A stretch of DNA of 64,000 nucleotides from Bin87 sp963692995 (GTDB lineage: Bacteria > Chloroflexota > Dehalococcoidia > Lucifugimonadales > UBA3495): assembly GCA_963692995.1 (NCBI GenBank), contig OY843611.1, positions 2,604,001 to 2,668,000 on the forward strand, given 5' to 3'. This document shows, one piece after another, positions 9,337 through 17,987 of this stretch (within the stretch, counting starts at the first letter, position 1; each line of letters opens with the position of its first letter). The translations under genes and the position numbers were made by a program. The notes under the pieces were generated by a model. The model made no database searches. It was not told the origin of the DNA and saw only the letters and a program-made list of their open reading frames with translations.

Positions 9337-9639
9337 CTAGAACAATCTCGTAAGGCCCTTGGTGAACCCCTTGGTTTCAGCGATTTCCCGGTTCAGCCGG
9401 TCCTGCTCGGTCATACCCGGGCCGGTCAGGAAGTTCCAGGCGCGGACGAGGGTTACGGCGACAACCGTGTGCAGCAGCGGCTTGCGAGATACGTCCCACT
9501 TCTTAAGCAGATCAGCGGGAGTTTCCGGGATGCGAGAAACGTCAACGGCAACGGCCGGCGCAATAGTGGCGGCCGGGGCAGTGGCGTTTTCGGCAACCGC
9601 GGTGTTGGCCTCGTTTTCGTGTTTCAGTGCGGTAACCAT
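9337..9639 (-). CDS. Small conserved-looking protein of unknown function
   Basis: The product has 100 residues from an ATG at 9639 preceded by GGAGG at eight bases. The first forty residues are Ala/Thr-rich. The rest is ordered-looking and includes L-L-K-K-W-D-V, a hydrophobic helix (about residues 57-70) and a basic C-terminus. No family is recognised. It is backed by a near-consensus promoter (9690-9718) overlapped by a palindrome, so it is probably regulated and well expressed. Confidence 0.7.
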   Translation of the reverse strand: MVTALKHENEANTAVAENATAPAATIAPAVAVDVSRIPETPADLLKKWDVSRKPLLHTVVAVTLVRAWNFLTGPGMTEQDRLNREIAETKGFTKGLTRLF

Positions 9640-9689
9640 TTTGTTCCTCCGTGCAGGGCGATATTGTTTCCCTGCTTTCATCTGTAAAT

Positions 9690-9718
9690 ATAATACCGCC
9701 CGCCCGGTATTGTGTCAA
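9690..9718 (-). promoter_or_regulatory. Near-consensus sigma-70 promoter for the 9337-9639 gene
   Basis: On the minus strand a perfect TTGACA (9713-9718) is followed after 17 bases by TATTAT (9690-9695). Transcription would start near 9683, leaving a leader of about 45 bases before the ATG at 9639. Confidence 0.75.
9692..9711. promoter_or_regulatory. Putative operator between -35 and -10
   Basis: A perfect inverted repeat, AATACCG and CGGTATT with a 6-base spacer, fills the spacer between the promoter hexamers. A protein bound here would block RNA polymerase. The cognate regulator is not identified. Confidence 0.5.
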
Positions 9719-9738
9719 TAGATATGACTGGATGATCC

Positions 9739-9757
9739 GTATTGCTATTCGCAATAC
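9739..9757. promoter_or_regulatory. Second palindrome upstream of the promoter
   Basis: GTATTGC and GCAATAC form a perfect 7-base inverted repeat around a 5-base spacer, about 21 bases upstream of the -35 element. It may be a second binding site, or simply part of the terminator region of the GlcD-like gene. Confidence 0.4.
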
Positions 9758-9760
9758 AAA

Positions 9761-9781
9761 GGGCGGGTCGGCGACCCGCCC
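9761..9781 (-). terminator. Hairpin terminator of the GlcD-like gene
   Basis: GGGCGGGTC and GACCCGCCC form a perfect 9-bp stem with a 3-base loop. On the minus strand it is followed by TTTGTATT. It lies 34 bases after the FAD oxidase stop. Confidence 0.6.
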
Positions 9782-9814
9782 ATGGCGCCAGAAACCGTTC
9801 CCGTTGCGGCCAAG

Positions 9815-11257
9815 TTACCAGGCCAGCTTGCCCGGATTCATGATGCCAGCCGGGTCCAGCGACTGCTTGATGCTCAATAGGGCATCGCGATTGACCCCCA
9901 ACTCCCGCGCCAGCAGGTGGTGCAGCTTGATGCCCACTCCGTGGCAGTATTCCATGATCCCGCCCATGTCCTGGGCCAGGGTCAGCACCTCATCCACGCC
10001 GGCGGCCAAATTGGCGCGCACGTCGGCGTCGTAGCCGTCGCGGCCCTCCACGCGCCGGTCGCCGTCGGGCACGACCAGCATGGAAAAGAACTCGGCCCGG
10101 CTCCAAAGGCAGTATTCCACCACCTTGATGTTGCGGGCTTCCAGCAATTCGTCGGCGCGGCTACGGTACTCCAGCACCCGGTCAGCGGGCAGGCTCATGT
10201 GCAGGTAGTCAAAGGTGCGGCCCCATTGCCGCTGCCATTTCTCGGCGCGGGGCCGGCCCAGGGCCGTTTGGCGGTAGTTCAGCGCCGAGTCGTGGCGGTG
10301 CCTCCAGTAAGCCCGGGTCGGCTCCGGCCCCACGTTCCAGCCGCCAGCTTCGTCGCATACGGCCAGCGTGCGCTCCAGGGCGGCGTCCACACCCTCCCGG
10401 TATCCCTCAAACAGCAGATGCAGCAGGACGCCCTCGCTGTCCTCGGTCAGGTCCAGCAGCGTGGGGCGAATGCCCAACGCCGCCATCTCCGACACGGCGG
10501 CGAATCCTTCCTCGAACTCGGCGAACTCCATCGTGGCGAAGGCGGCGGCTTCCGGCTGGCGAAACACCCGGACGGTAGCCTTGGTGATGATCCCGAAGGT
10601 GCCCTCAGCGCCGATAAACAGGTGATTCAGATTGGGGCCGCTGGACTGCTTGGGAACCCCACGGGTTTCGATAATCCGCCCGTCGGGAAGCACCACTTCC
10701 AACGCCACCACCTGATCGCCCATGGGGCCGTAAGCGGCAGCCCGGTAGCCAACCCCGTTGGTGGAGATGGCGCCGGCCACGCTGGCGATGGGAACGCTGT
10801 AAGGGTCATGACCCGGCATCAGGCCGTAGGGTTCCAGGGCATCGTACAGGTCTTGCAGGATCATCCCCGCCTCAACCTCGGCGGTCTGCGAGACGGGATC
10901 AACGCGCCGCAGGCGATTGAGCCGGCCCAAGTCCAAAATGATCCCGCCCGCCACGGGCAAGATGCCGCCCATGACGCCGGTGCCACCGCCGTAGGGTATT
11001 ACCGGAATGCCACGCTGTTGCGCCAAGGCAACGATGCGAGAAACCTGGTCAGCGTCCGCCGGCTGCGCTATCACGTCGGCCAGCCGGTCGAAGGCGGCGT
11101 CGGCGTAGTAGGCCCGGTAGGGCGTCAGCGCGTCAGCAGAGTAACGGTCAAGGGCCGCCGCGTCGGTAAGGACGCGCTCGGGGCCGACGATTTGGGTCAG
11201 GCTCGCGGCTAAATCGCCGAGGGATTGGTCAGCAGCCAAAGTAGTATCGCCCATCAT
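9815..11257 (-). CDS. FAD-linked oxidase, GlcD / D-2-hydroxyacid dehydrogenase family
   Basis: The 480-residue protein has an N-terminal FAD-binding PCMH domain (about residues 50-230) with IPVIPYGGGTGVMGG and the ISTNGVG loop. A C-terminal FAD-linked oxidase domain includes E-Y-C-H-G-V-G-I-K near residue 450. Such enzymes oxidise glycolate, D-lactate or other 2-hydroxy acids, or act as alkyl-DHAP synthases. No iron-sulfur partner (GlcF) is adjacent, so the electron acceptor is unknown. Confidence 0.85.
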   Translation of the reverse strand: MMGDTTLAADQSLGDLAASLTQIVGPERVLTDAAALDRYSADALTPYRAYYADAAFDRLADVIAQPADADQVSRIVALAQQRGIPVIPYGGGTGVMGGILPVAGGIILDLGRLNRLRRVDPVSQTAEVEAGMILQDLYDALEPYGLMPGHDPYSVPIASVAGAISTNGVGYRAAAYGPMGDQVVALEVVLPDGRIIETRGVPKQSSGPNLNHLFIGAEGTFGIITKATVRVFRQPEAAAFATMEFAEFEEGFAAVSEMAALGIRPTLLDLTEDSEGVLLHLLFEGYREGVDAALERTLAVCDEAGGWNVGPEPTRAYWRHRHDSALNYRQTALGRPRAEKWQRQWGRTFDYLHMSLPADRVLEYRSRADELLEARNIKVVEYCLWSRAEFFSMLVVPDGDRRVEGRDGYDADVRANLAAGVDEVLTLAQDMGGIMEYCHGVGIKLHHLLARELGVNRDALLSIKQSLDPAGIMNPGKLAW

Positions 11258-11336
11258 CCCGAAATCAATTGCTCGTAATCGATTGCTCGTAGCAGGTGAT
11301 GGTGTTGGTGACGCAAGGTTCTTTCACGCAAATTGC

Positions 11337-11756
11337 TTACTCGGCGCCAATCGGCACACGGAACACCGACTGGCCGGATTCATCGTGGGTGTGGGCCGCC
11401 AGCGCAGTTAGCAACTGTTGATGATTGCGTCGCATCTCTTCTCGCATTTCCCGCATCTCTTCTCGCATTTCGGATCGGGAGTCCCGCATCTCAGTGCGCA
11501 TTTCGGAGCGGAAGTCCTGCATCTCAGTGCGCATCTCTTCGCGGAAGTCCCGCATCTCCTGCTCAACTTGATCAACGCGCTCGCCAATCTGGTCAACGCG
11601 CTCGCCAATCTGGTCAATCTGCTCGCCCAGGTGGTCAATCTGGTTAGTGAGTCGACCCAGCCGGAATAGCCCACCTCCTACTGCCAAGAGGATGGATAGC
11701 AGCAGCGCGCCAACGGCGGCCGCTGCTGCTATTGCGGTTGCGCTGTACATTAGCAT
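11337..11756 (-). CDS. Membrane-anchored coiled-coil protein with C-terminal HTHDE motif
   Basis: The 139-residue protein has one N-terminal membrane helix (about residues 6-32). A long coiled coil follows, built of near-identical blocks (DQIGERV units, then REEMRTEM/RSEMRTEM units with 33-base DNA periodicity). The tail is H-T-H-D-E-S-G-Q-S-V-F-R. The protein at 26196-26819 has the same architecture and tail motif despite unrelated coil sequence. Function is unknown; the His/Asp cluster could bind metal. Confidence 0.7.
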   Translation of the reverse strand: MLMYSATAIAAAAAVGALLLSILLAVGGGLFRLGRLTNQIDHLGEQIDQIGERVDQIGERVDQVEQEMRDFREEMRTEMQDFRSEMRTEMRDSRSEMREEMREMREEMRRNHQQLLTALAAHTHDESGQSVFRVPIGAE

Positions 11757-11789
11757 TCACCCTTGTTGATCGATTTTGCTCGTAATCGG

Positions 11790-13163
11790 CTAACCGGGGT
11801 TCTGTTGCTGCCACCGGGTCCCTTGCGGCCCGTCTTCCAGCGTGACGCCCTGCTCGGCCAGGCCGTCGCGGATTTGGTCGGCCAGGGCAAACTGACGCGC
11901 CGCCCGCAGCTCGGAGCGCACCGACACCAGCAGGTCGATGAACGGCGCCGCCGTAAGGTCGGCAGCGCTGCCGGCCCGATCAGTGAAGGTCAGACCGAGG
12001 ACGGCGCCCAACTCCCGCAGCGCAGCCTGGCCGTCGTCAATGCGTTGGCCGTCGTCGCGGCCCCGGTTGATGTCGCGGGCCAGGTCGAACAGAGCCGCTA
12101 TCGCTTGGGGCGTGTTCAAATCGTCATCCATTGCCGCGGCGAAACGGGCGCGATGGGGCAATGCATCAACCTGCGGGCCGGAGCCGTTGCCCGGCGTCAG
12201 CGCGTGGCGCACCCGGTCCAGGCTGCGCTCCACCGCCGCCGCGCCTTCGTCGCTGTAAGCCAGGGGGCTGCGGTAGTGGCTGCTCAGGAAGTACAGCCGT
12301 ATTGCGTCGGGGCTGTAGCGTTCCAGCGCCTCCACAACCGATACCAGGTTGCCCAGGGACTTGCTCATCTTGTCGGAGCCCAACTGCAACAAACCGTTGT
12401 GCATCCAGTATCGGGAGAAGGGTTTGGCCCCGGTGTAGCACTCGCTCTGGGCAATCTCGTTTTCGTGGTGGGGGAACACCAGGTCCTGCCCGCCACCGTG
12501 AATGTCCAGCTGCTCACCCAGGTATTCCAGCGACATTGCGGTGCATTCGATGTGCCAGCCGGGTCGGCCCGGCCCCCAGGGGCTTTCCCAGGAAGGTTCG
12601 CCGGGCTTGGCGCCTTTCCACAGGACGAAGTCCATGGGATGTTCCTTGCTCTCTTGCACCTGGATGCGGGCGCCGGCGATCATGCTGTCCAGGGAGCGAT
12701 GGCTCAGCTTGCCGTAGTCATCCTTGCTGGTGACGCGGAAATAGACGTCGCCGGCGGCGGGATAGGCGTGGCCCCGGTCAATCAGGCCGGCGATGGCGTC
12801 GATTATGCGGGGTATCTCCCGCGTGGCGCGCGGGTATTCGGACGCCCGCTGGATGTTGAGGGCGTCCATGGTGTGGAAGTAGTCGCCGATGAACTCCTCA
12901 ACCAGTGCGGCCTCAGAAACGCCAGACTCCCGGGCCCGCTGAATTATCTTGTCGTCAACGTCGGTAAAGTTTTGGACGTGGCGAACCTCGTAGCCCTTGT
13001 GCTCCAGGTAGCGTCGCAAGGTGTCGAACACAACGTAGCTCAGCGCGTGCCCGACGTGGGTGGAGGAATACGGCGTCACGCCGCACACATACATCTTGAC
13101 CTGGTTGCCGTCGGCGGGAAAGAATTCCTCCACCGTTCCGCTTAAAGTATTGTAGAGCTTCAT
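11790..13163 (-). CDS. cysS: Cysteinyl-tRNA synthetase
   Basis: The protein has 457 residues from the ATG at 13163. The open frame continues upstream, but that part translates a dispersed repeat and is not gene. Class I signatures are present: HVGH (the HIGH motif) and KMSKS. The zinc site of this enzyme is visible as YVCGVTPY, the I-E-C of WHIECTAM and HHENE. It charges tRNA-Cys with cysteine. Its place after ispD and ispF is a common bacterial arrangement. Confidence 0.97.
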   Translation of the reverse strand: MKLYNTLSGTVEEFFPADGNQVKMYVCGVTPYSSTHVGHALSYVVFDTLRRYLEHKGYEVRHVQNFTDVDDKIIQRARESGVSEAALVEEFIGDYFHTMDALNIQRASEYPRATREIPRIIDAIAGLIDRGHAYPAAGDVYFRVTSKDDYGKLSHRSLDSMIAGARIQVQESKEHPMDFVLWKGAKPGEPSWESPWGPGRPGWHIECTAMSLEYLGEQLDIHGGGQDLVFPHHENEIAQSECYTGAKPFSRYWMHNGLLQLGSDKMSKSLGNLVSVVEALERYSPDAIRLYFLSSHYRSPLAYSDEGAAAVERSLDRVRHALTPGNGSGPQVDALPHRARFAAAMDDDLNTPQAIAALFDLARDINRGRDDGQRIDDGQAALRELGAVLGLTFTDRAGSAADLTAAPFIDLLVSVRSELRAARQFALADQIRDGLAEQGVTLEDGPQGTRWQQQNPG

Positions 13164-13180
13164 AGAAACCGAACACCGTA

Positions 13181-13245
13181 CCGTCATTCCGGCTTGCGCC
13201 GGAATCCAGCGGCGTTTTCTGGCCCCCGGCTTGCGCCGGAGTGAC
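13181..13245. repeat. Dispersed inverted-repeat element, copy 3
   Basis: CGTCATTCCGGCTTGCGCCG followed by GAATCCAGC, then an inverted half ending in CCGGAGTGAC, lies between ispF and cysS. If translated on the minus strand it gives I-P-A-Q-A-G-M-T, which falsely extends cysS. Confidence 0.75.
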
Positions 13246-13266
13246 ATGCTTGCCGTTTCGTTAGTT

Positions 13267-13770
13267 TTACATCCGGGCTGTAACTTGGTTGCAAGGCCGG
13301 CACAGCAGGGCAACGGCGGTGGCCGCGATGCCTTCCTCTCGACCGGTGAACCCCAGGTAGTCGGTGGTGGTGGCTTTCACGCTGATCTGTTGATCCGCAA
13401 CGGAAAGGGCGGCTGCGATGTTGCGCCGCATCGACCCCGCGTGGGGCATCAGCCGGGGCCGCTGCGCGAGCATTGTAGCATCAACGTTGACGATGCACCA
13501 ACCGTCGGCGGCGATCAACCCGGCGGTGCGCTCCAGCAGCGCCAGGCTGCTGATGCCTTCCAGTGTCGGCTCGCCCGGGGGGAAGTGCATCCCGATGTCG
13601 CCGGCGCCGGCCGCGCCCAGCAAAGCATCGATGATGGCGTGGCTCAACACGTCGCCGTCGCTGTGGCCGGCCAGCCCGGTGGCATGCGCAACGCTCACCC
13701 CGCCGAGGATCAGGGCACGGCCCTCAGCGAGAGCGTGCGCGTCCGTTCCGGTTCCCACCCGATACTGCAC
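13267..13770 (-). CDS. ispF: 2-C-methyl-D-erythritol 2,4-cyclodiphosphate synthase
   Basis: The protein has 167 residues from a GTG at 13770, chosen because GGGGAG lies five bases upstream; a TTG at 13794 lacks such a site. The metal-binding D-A-H of G-T-D-A-H, the SDGDVLSHAIIDALLGA segment and the C-terminal TTTDYLGFTGREEGIAATAVALL are diagnostic. It forms the cyclodiphosphate in the MEP isoprenoid pathway. ispD lies two genes upstream. Confidence 0.95.
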   Translation of the reverse strand: MQYRVGTGTDAHALAEGRALILGGVSVAHATGLAGHSDGDVLSHAIIDALLGAAGAGDIGMHFPPGEPTLEGISSLALLERTAGLIAADGWCIVNVDATMLAQRPRLMPHAGSMRRNIAAALSVADQQISVKATTTDYLGFTGREEGIAATAVALLCRPCNQVTARM

Positions 13771-13806
13771 TGAGTCTCCCCGTCGCCACGGCAACTAGCC
13801 CGGTTC

Positions 13807-14247
13807 TTACTTTCTCTCTATGGCTCTCAGTACCCGGTGGGCGCATTCAAGATCATTCAAGGCGCCGTGGTGCGCTACGATGGGCGCATAGGCGATGGCG
13901 GCGGCGGCAAAAAACATGGCGCCCAACACAATAACCACCATATTCGCCGTGGCGCTTTTCATTGCGTCCAGTTGGGAGTACAACGCCTCGGCCCGGGCGG
14001 CAACCGTCTCCGGAACGGGCCAACCGAAATGGAATACCAGCACCATCAGCAGCGGCAACAGGGACGCCAGCGCGATGAGCATCCAGACCGACACCCAAGC
14101 GAGGAACATATGGCGTTCCGAGTTCACCTTGGAACGCAGATATTCCAGGCGGGCGGGAGCCACCGCCATGTCCAGTTGGTCGGCGGCCACGCGCAGGTAG
14201 TGAGCGTATTCTCTATAGCGCGCCCGGTTGACGCTGCTGACAGCCAT
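13807..14247 (-). CDS. Two-TM membrane protein of unknown function
   Basis: The 146-residue protein has a basic N-terminal helix-rich region and two hydrophobic segments (about residues 48-72 and 100-122), with a short cytoplasmic tail. No known domain is recognised. It lies between ispD and ispF on the same strand, so it shares their transcription. A link to isoprenoid synthesis is not implied by sequence. Confidence 0.7.
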   Translation of the reverse strand: MAVSSVNRARYREYAHYLRVAADQLDMAVAPARLEYLRSKVNSERHMFLAWVSVWMLIALASLLPLLMVLVFHFGWPVPETVAARAEALYSQLDAMKSATANMVVIVLGAMFFAAAAIAYAPIVAHHGALNDLECAHRVLRAIERK

Positions 14248-14393
14248 GCATATCCCCTTCGCCTGTAAGTATATCTTCGCTCAACGGGGCCATCGCGTGC
14301 ATCTTGTCGGGGCCGGACACAGGGCAATCGCCGACATAGTATCCGCGCCCACGATGCCGTTGCAACCCACGTCCCTTGCCGGTTATCGCAATT

Positions 14394-15110
14394 TCAGTCG
14401 GCCAGCTCCGAGATAACCAGTTCCACGATGGCGAGGTCTTCAGGAGTCGTTACCTTCACGTTGCCGTAGTTCCCCCGGAATACGCGTACCGGATGGCCGA
14501 TGGCTTCCACCATCGCAGCGTCATCGGTGAAATCGCCCGGCGCGTTTCGGTGCGCTTCCAGCAGCAGCCGGTACTCAAACACCTGTGGAGTTTGGGCCGC
14601 CCACAAAGTGGCGCGCTCCGGCGTATGGGCAATCAACCCATCATCACCCACCACCTTGATGGTGTCTTTGACCGGAACGGCTGCAATCGCCGCGTTGCAG
14701 CGACGTACCGCGTCCAGGCCCCGGGTCAGCACGTCGGCGGCGACGCCGGGGCGGGCGCCATCGTGAACGGCCACCCATCGGCGTTGACCCAGCGCCAGCA
14801 GGCCGGCGTAAACCGAGTCCTGCCGGCGCGCGCCGCCGGCGCAAATGGACCTGAGCTTGCCCACACCGAACCGGCGCGCCACCGTCTCCGCTTCCGGCAC
14901 CGCCTCGGCGGCAACCACCAGGACAATAGCCTCCACGGCTTCCGACGCCGCCAGACGGCGCAACGTGTGGACGATCAGAGGAGCTCCCCGAACTTCGGCG
15001 AAAGTCTTGTCAGTTCCGCCCATGCGGGCGCTGCGGCCGGCCGCCACTACAACGACGCCCAGGCGGTCATCTCCGGCACCGTGAGCTTGATTATCGGATC
15101 TGACCATCAC
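14394..15110 (-). CDS. ispD: 2-C-methyl-D-erythritol 4-phosphate cytidylyltransferase
   Basis: The 238-residue protein shows the nucleotidyltransferase loop VVVVAAGRSARMGG, the VHDGARP motif, and VPVKDTIKVV followed by TPQVF. These are typical of IspD, which makes CDP-ME from MEP and CTP. It heads the ispD / membrane protein / ispF / cysS group. Confidence 0.95.
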   Translation of the reverse strand: MMVRSDNQAHGAGDDRLGVVVVAAGRSARMGGTDKTFAEVRGAPLIVHTLRRLAASEAVEAIVLVVAAEAVPEAETVARRFGVGKLRSICAGGARRQDSVYAGLLALGQRRWVAVHDGARPGVAADVLTRGLDAVRRCNAAIAAVPVKDTIKVVGDDGLIAHTPERATLWAAQTPQVFEYRLLLEAHRNAPGDFTDDAAMVEAIGHPVRVFRGNYGNVKVTTPEDLAIVELVISELAD

Positions 15111-15140
15111 GCCATCCCTTTCCGCATTATGCTACGACAG

Positions 15141-15170
15141 TTGGCGGTAGTGTCTCATATGGTTTATGAT
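15141..15170 (+). promoter_or_regulatory. Possible promoter for the OsmC-like gene
   Basis: TTGGCG (15141-15146) and TATGAT (15165-15170) are separated by 18 bases, 72 bases before the OsmC-like ATG. The match is moderate. Confidence 0.4.
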
Positions 15171-15242
15171 TTGGACATATCAATATCAGACTGTAACCTA
15201 GCGTAACGACCAAGCCGGCACACCACGGACAAGAGGCGCAAC

Positions 15243-15692
15243 ATGGCTGCATTGGATCTGGCCTACCACGTAGAGACGTACAGTTCCGGAACCCACGGCA
15301 GGGCGATCTGCAACGCCCGCACCCACCATTGGGTCGCTGATGATGGCGGCGGAGACGCGGTGGGCGCCGGAGAACTTTTCCTCTCCGGCATTACCGCCTG
15401 CGCCGTCAACATGGTGGAGCGCATCGCCGTCACTGATGACGCTCCGGTGGACTTCATGGAGGTCTCCGCCGAAGCTTACCGGGACCCGGACGCCGTGCCC
15501 GGCGACATTTCCCTTTACGCCGACGTGCGGATCCACTTCAAGATCTGGGGCGTGGACGACGACCAGGGCAACCATCTGGTGGACACCTGGAAAAAGCGTT
15601 GACCGCTATACGGTTCGGTCGCCGTGGCGACCCCCAGCACATCGGTAACCGCCGAATTCATCGCCGAGGCTCACCGGAAGCACGGCGATTAG
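15243..15692 (+). CDS. OsmC-like peroxiredoxin, probable selenoprotein (U120)
   Basis: An in-frame TGA at 15600-15602 is read here as selenocysteine, giving 149 residues, the usual OsmC length. Stopping there would give only 119 and lose the C-terminal strand. The first family cysteine is C53 in SGITACAVNMVE. The TGA falls in W-K-K-R-U-P-L-Y-G-S-V-A-V-A-T, exactly where OsmC-type proteins have their second redox cysteine (C-P-L-Y). Such proteins reduce organic hydroperoxides through the two cysteines. A hairpin with its loop 21-24 bases after the TGA could be the SECIS. The alternative is a truncated gene. Confidence 0.8.
15617..15632 (+). promoter_or_regulatory. SECIS-like hairpin of the OsmC-like gene
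   Basis: GGTCGC and GCGACC pair around a CGTG loop, starting 15 bases after the TGA. Bacterial SECIS elements sit in the reading frame just after the UGA with a short apical loop at about this distance. Confidence 0.55.
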
Positions 15693-15698
15693 GCCCGC

Positions 15699-15719
15699 CG
15701 GGCCGGTTCACCTGGCCCG
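15699..15719 (+). terminator. Possible terminator after the OsmC-like gene
   Basis: CGGGCC and GGCCCG form a 6-bp GC stem with a 9-base loop, followed by CCGTTCTT, seven bases after the extended OsmC stop. Its placement fits the longer reading of the gene. Confidence 0.4.
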
Positions 15720-15793
15720 CCGTTCTTAGGCATTGCAACAGCCCCGGTCGTCCGCCGCGAATGCGACTGGGCGCTCGGGGCATGATTGCATAA

Positions 15794-17902
15794 TTGTCGG
15801 CAAACCGTGTTAGGGCTGCCGACCGGAAGATCTATCCCAGGAGACCTATCATAGAGTTTCCGTTGGCCATATTCGCAGCCGGTTTTTCCGACGGAAGCGC
15901 CGGCCTGCTCAAGGATTTTGCAATCGCCATGGCGATCGCCGCCGGCGGGCTGGCCCTGGCGCGTCTGGTATGGCAGCCGCCGGTGCTGGGCTACCTGATT
16001 GCCGGCCTCATCATCGGCCCGTACACGCTGCCCCATCCCTTAATCAGCAACCTGGACACCATCGAACTGCTGGCGGAACTGGGGCTGGTGCTGCTCCTGT
16101 TCGGCATCGGTCTGGAGTTAGGCTGGCGGCGGATCCAGGAAATCGGCCTGCGGGTGCTGGTGATCGGCGTACTTGAGATCAGCGCTCTCACCTTCCTGGG
16201 GATGCTTATCGCCAGCCATTGGCTGGGAATAACCGGCGCCAGCAGCCTGTATCTCGGTGGCGCCATGGCCATCAGCAGTTCGGCCATTCTGCTGAAGGGA
16301 TTGCGTGACAGCGGCAACCTGCGTTCCGGTTGGGGCCAAACCATCGTTGGCATCCTGTTGGTCGAGGATTTCGCCGCGGTAATCTTGCTCACCGTCCTGG
16401 CCGGCGTTGCCACCACCGGCTCGGCCAGTCTGGGCGATGTGGGCTGGCTGGTAGCCAAATTGGCCATCTTCTGCATCGCGGCGCTTGCCTTCGGCGCGGT
16501 GCTTGCTCCGAGACTGATGCGCGTTCTGTCTCGAATGCAGTCCGATGAAACCCTGCTGGTGGCGTCATTAGGGTGCTGCTTCGGACTGGCGTTAGGGGCC
16601 GAGTTCCTGGGGTTGTCCGCCGCCGCTGGCGCGTTCCTGATCGGCGTGGTAATCGGCGACACCGATGCCGCCGGCCGCGTAACCCGACTGGTCAGTCCGG
16701 TGCGGGATATGTTCGGCTCGCTATTCTTCCTGTCCATTGGAATGCTCATTGACTATCGCACCCTGGACAACGTCATCCTGCCGGCCCTAATGGTGGTGGG
16801 AGTATTCATGGGCGGCAAGATCATGGCGAACACCGTTGGCTCGATACTGGCCGGCCGGCGTTCCCGGACTGCGGTGCAGGTGGGCATGACCATGCCGCAG
16901 ATGGGAGAATTCTCGCTGGCAATCGGAAGGGTTAGCGCCGCCGATGCCGTCGCCGGCCCGATCATCGGCCCCGTCCTCGCCGTCGCCACGGCCATCACGT
17001 CGGTACTGGCCCCGCTAACCTCCCGGGTCGCCACCCCAATGTACGACTGGATCGAACGACACTCCCCGCCTTCGGTGCTTGCTATCAACCTGGTCATACA
17101 CATTGGAGTACAGTCTTTCTGGTCCGCGTTCTCATTGCCCGGCTACACCGGGCAGGTGCTAAAGAACCTGGTGCGCCGCATCTTGATCAACGTGTGCATC
17201 ATCGCGGTACTGACCGCCATCGGAACCGCCACCGTGTACACGCTGCCCGACCTGCTTACCGACAAAGATTCTTCCTCCAATGCGTTGCTGGCGCTCATCC
17301 TGGCCGGCGCCACCCTGGGCATCAACATACCCGCTGCCGTGGCCATCTGGCGCGAACTCCGGGCCTTGGCCAACCTCACGGTTCGAGCCTACGTGCGCGA
17401 GACCGCCGGAGACCCCGCCCGCTACACCCTGCGCACCCTGATCCAAGACGGCATGGCCACCGCCCTCCTGCTGTTGGGCGTGCTGATGCTGGTGCCGCTG
17501 ATTATCCGGCTGTTTGAATTGGGGAGCCTTTCCGCTCCGCTTTCCATCTTCCTGCTGGTAGCGTCAGCAGGAGCGCTGGTGTTCGCCGGGTATCATGTAC
17601 ACCGGGTTCTGGAACCCATATTCCGCAACACCTTCATCGCCCCACCGGCATCCGCACGCTCCGAAGGCGCTGCCCCGGCTGATGCGGCAGTCATTGACGC
17701 CGAAACCCCGGCAGAGCGCCACCGGGCGGAGCCGACGCGGCAGCCGGGCCCGCCCGCCCGCGCTACCACGACCTCGACAGCCGACGACGACTCAACCGAG
17801 GAGCTGTGGCGCTTCCTGGAAGATCGGATCGAAAGGTTCAAACCATCGACCAACGGGGCCGCGGACGACGCCGGGCGCACCGTCCGAAGGGAGGCAGACT
17901 AG
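15794..17902 (+). CDS. Kef/CPA2-type cation:proton antiporter with extra C-terminal membrane domain
   Basis: The protein has up to 702 residues. About residues 35-415 form a sodium/hydrogen-exchanger domain with GLIIGPYTLPHP, ELGLVLLLFGIGLEL and FLSIGMLID segments typical of KefB/GerN antiporters. Instead of a TrkA-N domain it continues with about five more membrane helices and an acidic, disordered tail. The start is uncertain. 15794 is TTG without a clear site, the best AGGAG (15839-15843) precedes an ATA at 15851 by seven bases, and another TTG lies at 15863. Confidence 0.85.
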   Translation: MSANRVRAADRKIYPRRPIIEFPLAIFAAGFSDGSAGLLKDFAIAMAIAAGGLALARLVWQPPVLGYLIAGLIIGPYTLPHPLISNLDTIELLAELGLVLLLFGIGLELGWRRIQEIGLRVLVIGVLEISALTFLGMLIASHWLGITGASSLYLGGAMAISSSAILLKGLRDSGNLRSGWGQTIVGILLVEDFAAVILLTVLAGVATTGSASLGDVGWLVAKLAIFCIAALAFGAVLAPRLMRVLSRMQSDETLLVASLGCCFGLALGAEFLGLSAAAGAFLIGVVIGDTDAAGRVTRLVSPVRDMFGSLFFLSIGMLIDYRTLDNVILPALMVVGVFMGGKIMANTVGSILAGRRSRTAVQVGMTMPQMGEFSLAIGRVSAADAVAGPIIGPVLAVATAITSVLAPLTSRVATPMYDWIERHSPPSVLAINLVIHIGVQSFWSAFSLPGYTGQVLKNLVRRILINVCIIAVLTAIGTATVYTLPDLLTDKDSSSNALLALILAGATLGINIPAAVAIWRELRALANLTVRAYVRETAGDPARYTLRTLIQDGMATALLLLGVLMLVPLIIRLFELGSLSAPLSIFLLVASAGALVFAGYHVHRVLEPIFRNTFIAPPASARSEGAAPADAAVIDAETPAERHRAEPTRQPGPPARATTTSTADDDSTEELWRFLEDRIERFKPSTNGAADDAGRTVRREAD

Positions 17903-17987
17903 CGCGGCACGGTGCTACAATGCTCCCAGCTCTCATCAGACCATCATCTCTCATCAAGCCTCCAGTTCTCATCAGGCAGGTTCCACC

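Noticed and set aside
13164..13313. N-terminal extension of CysS
   Set aside because: It translates a dispersed repeat (I-P-A-Q-A-G-M-T) and precedes a normal ATG start at 13163.
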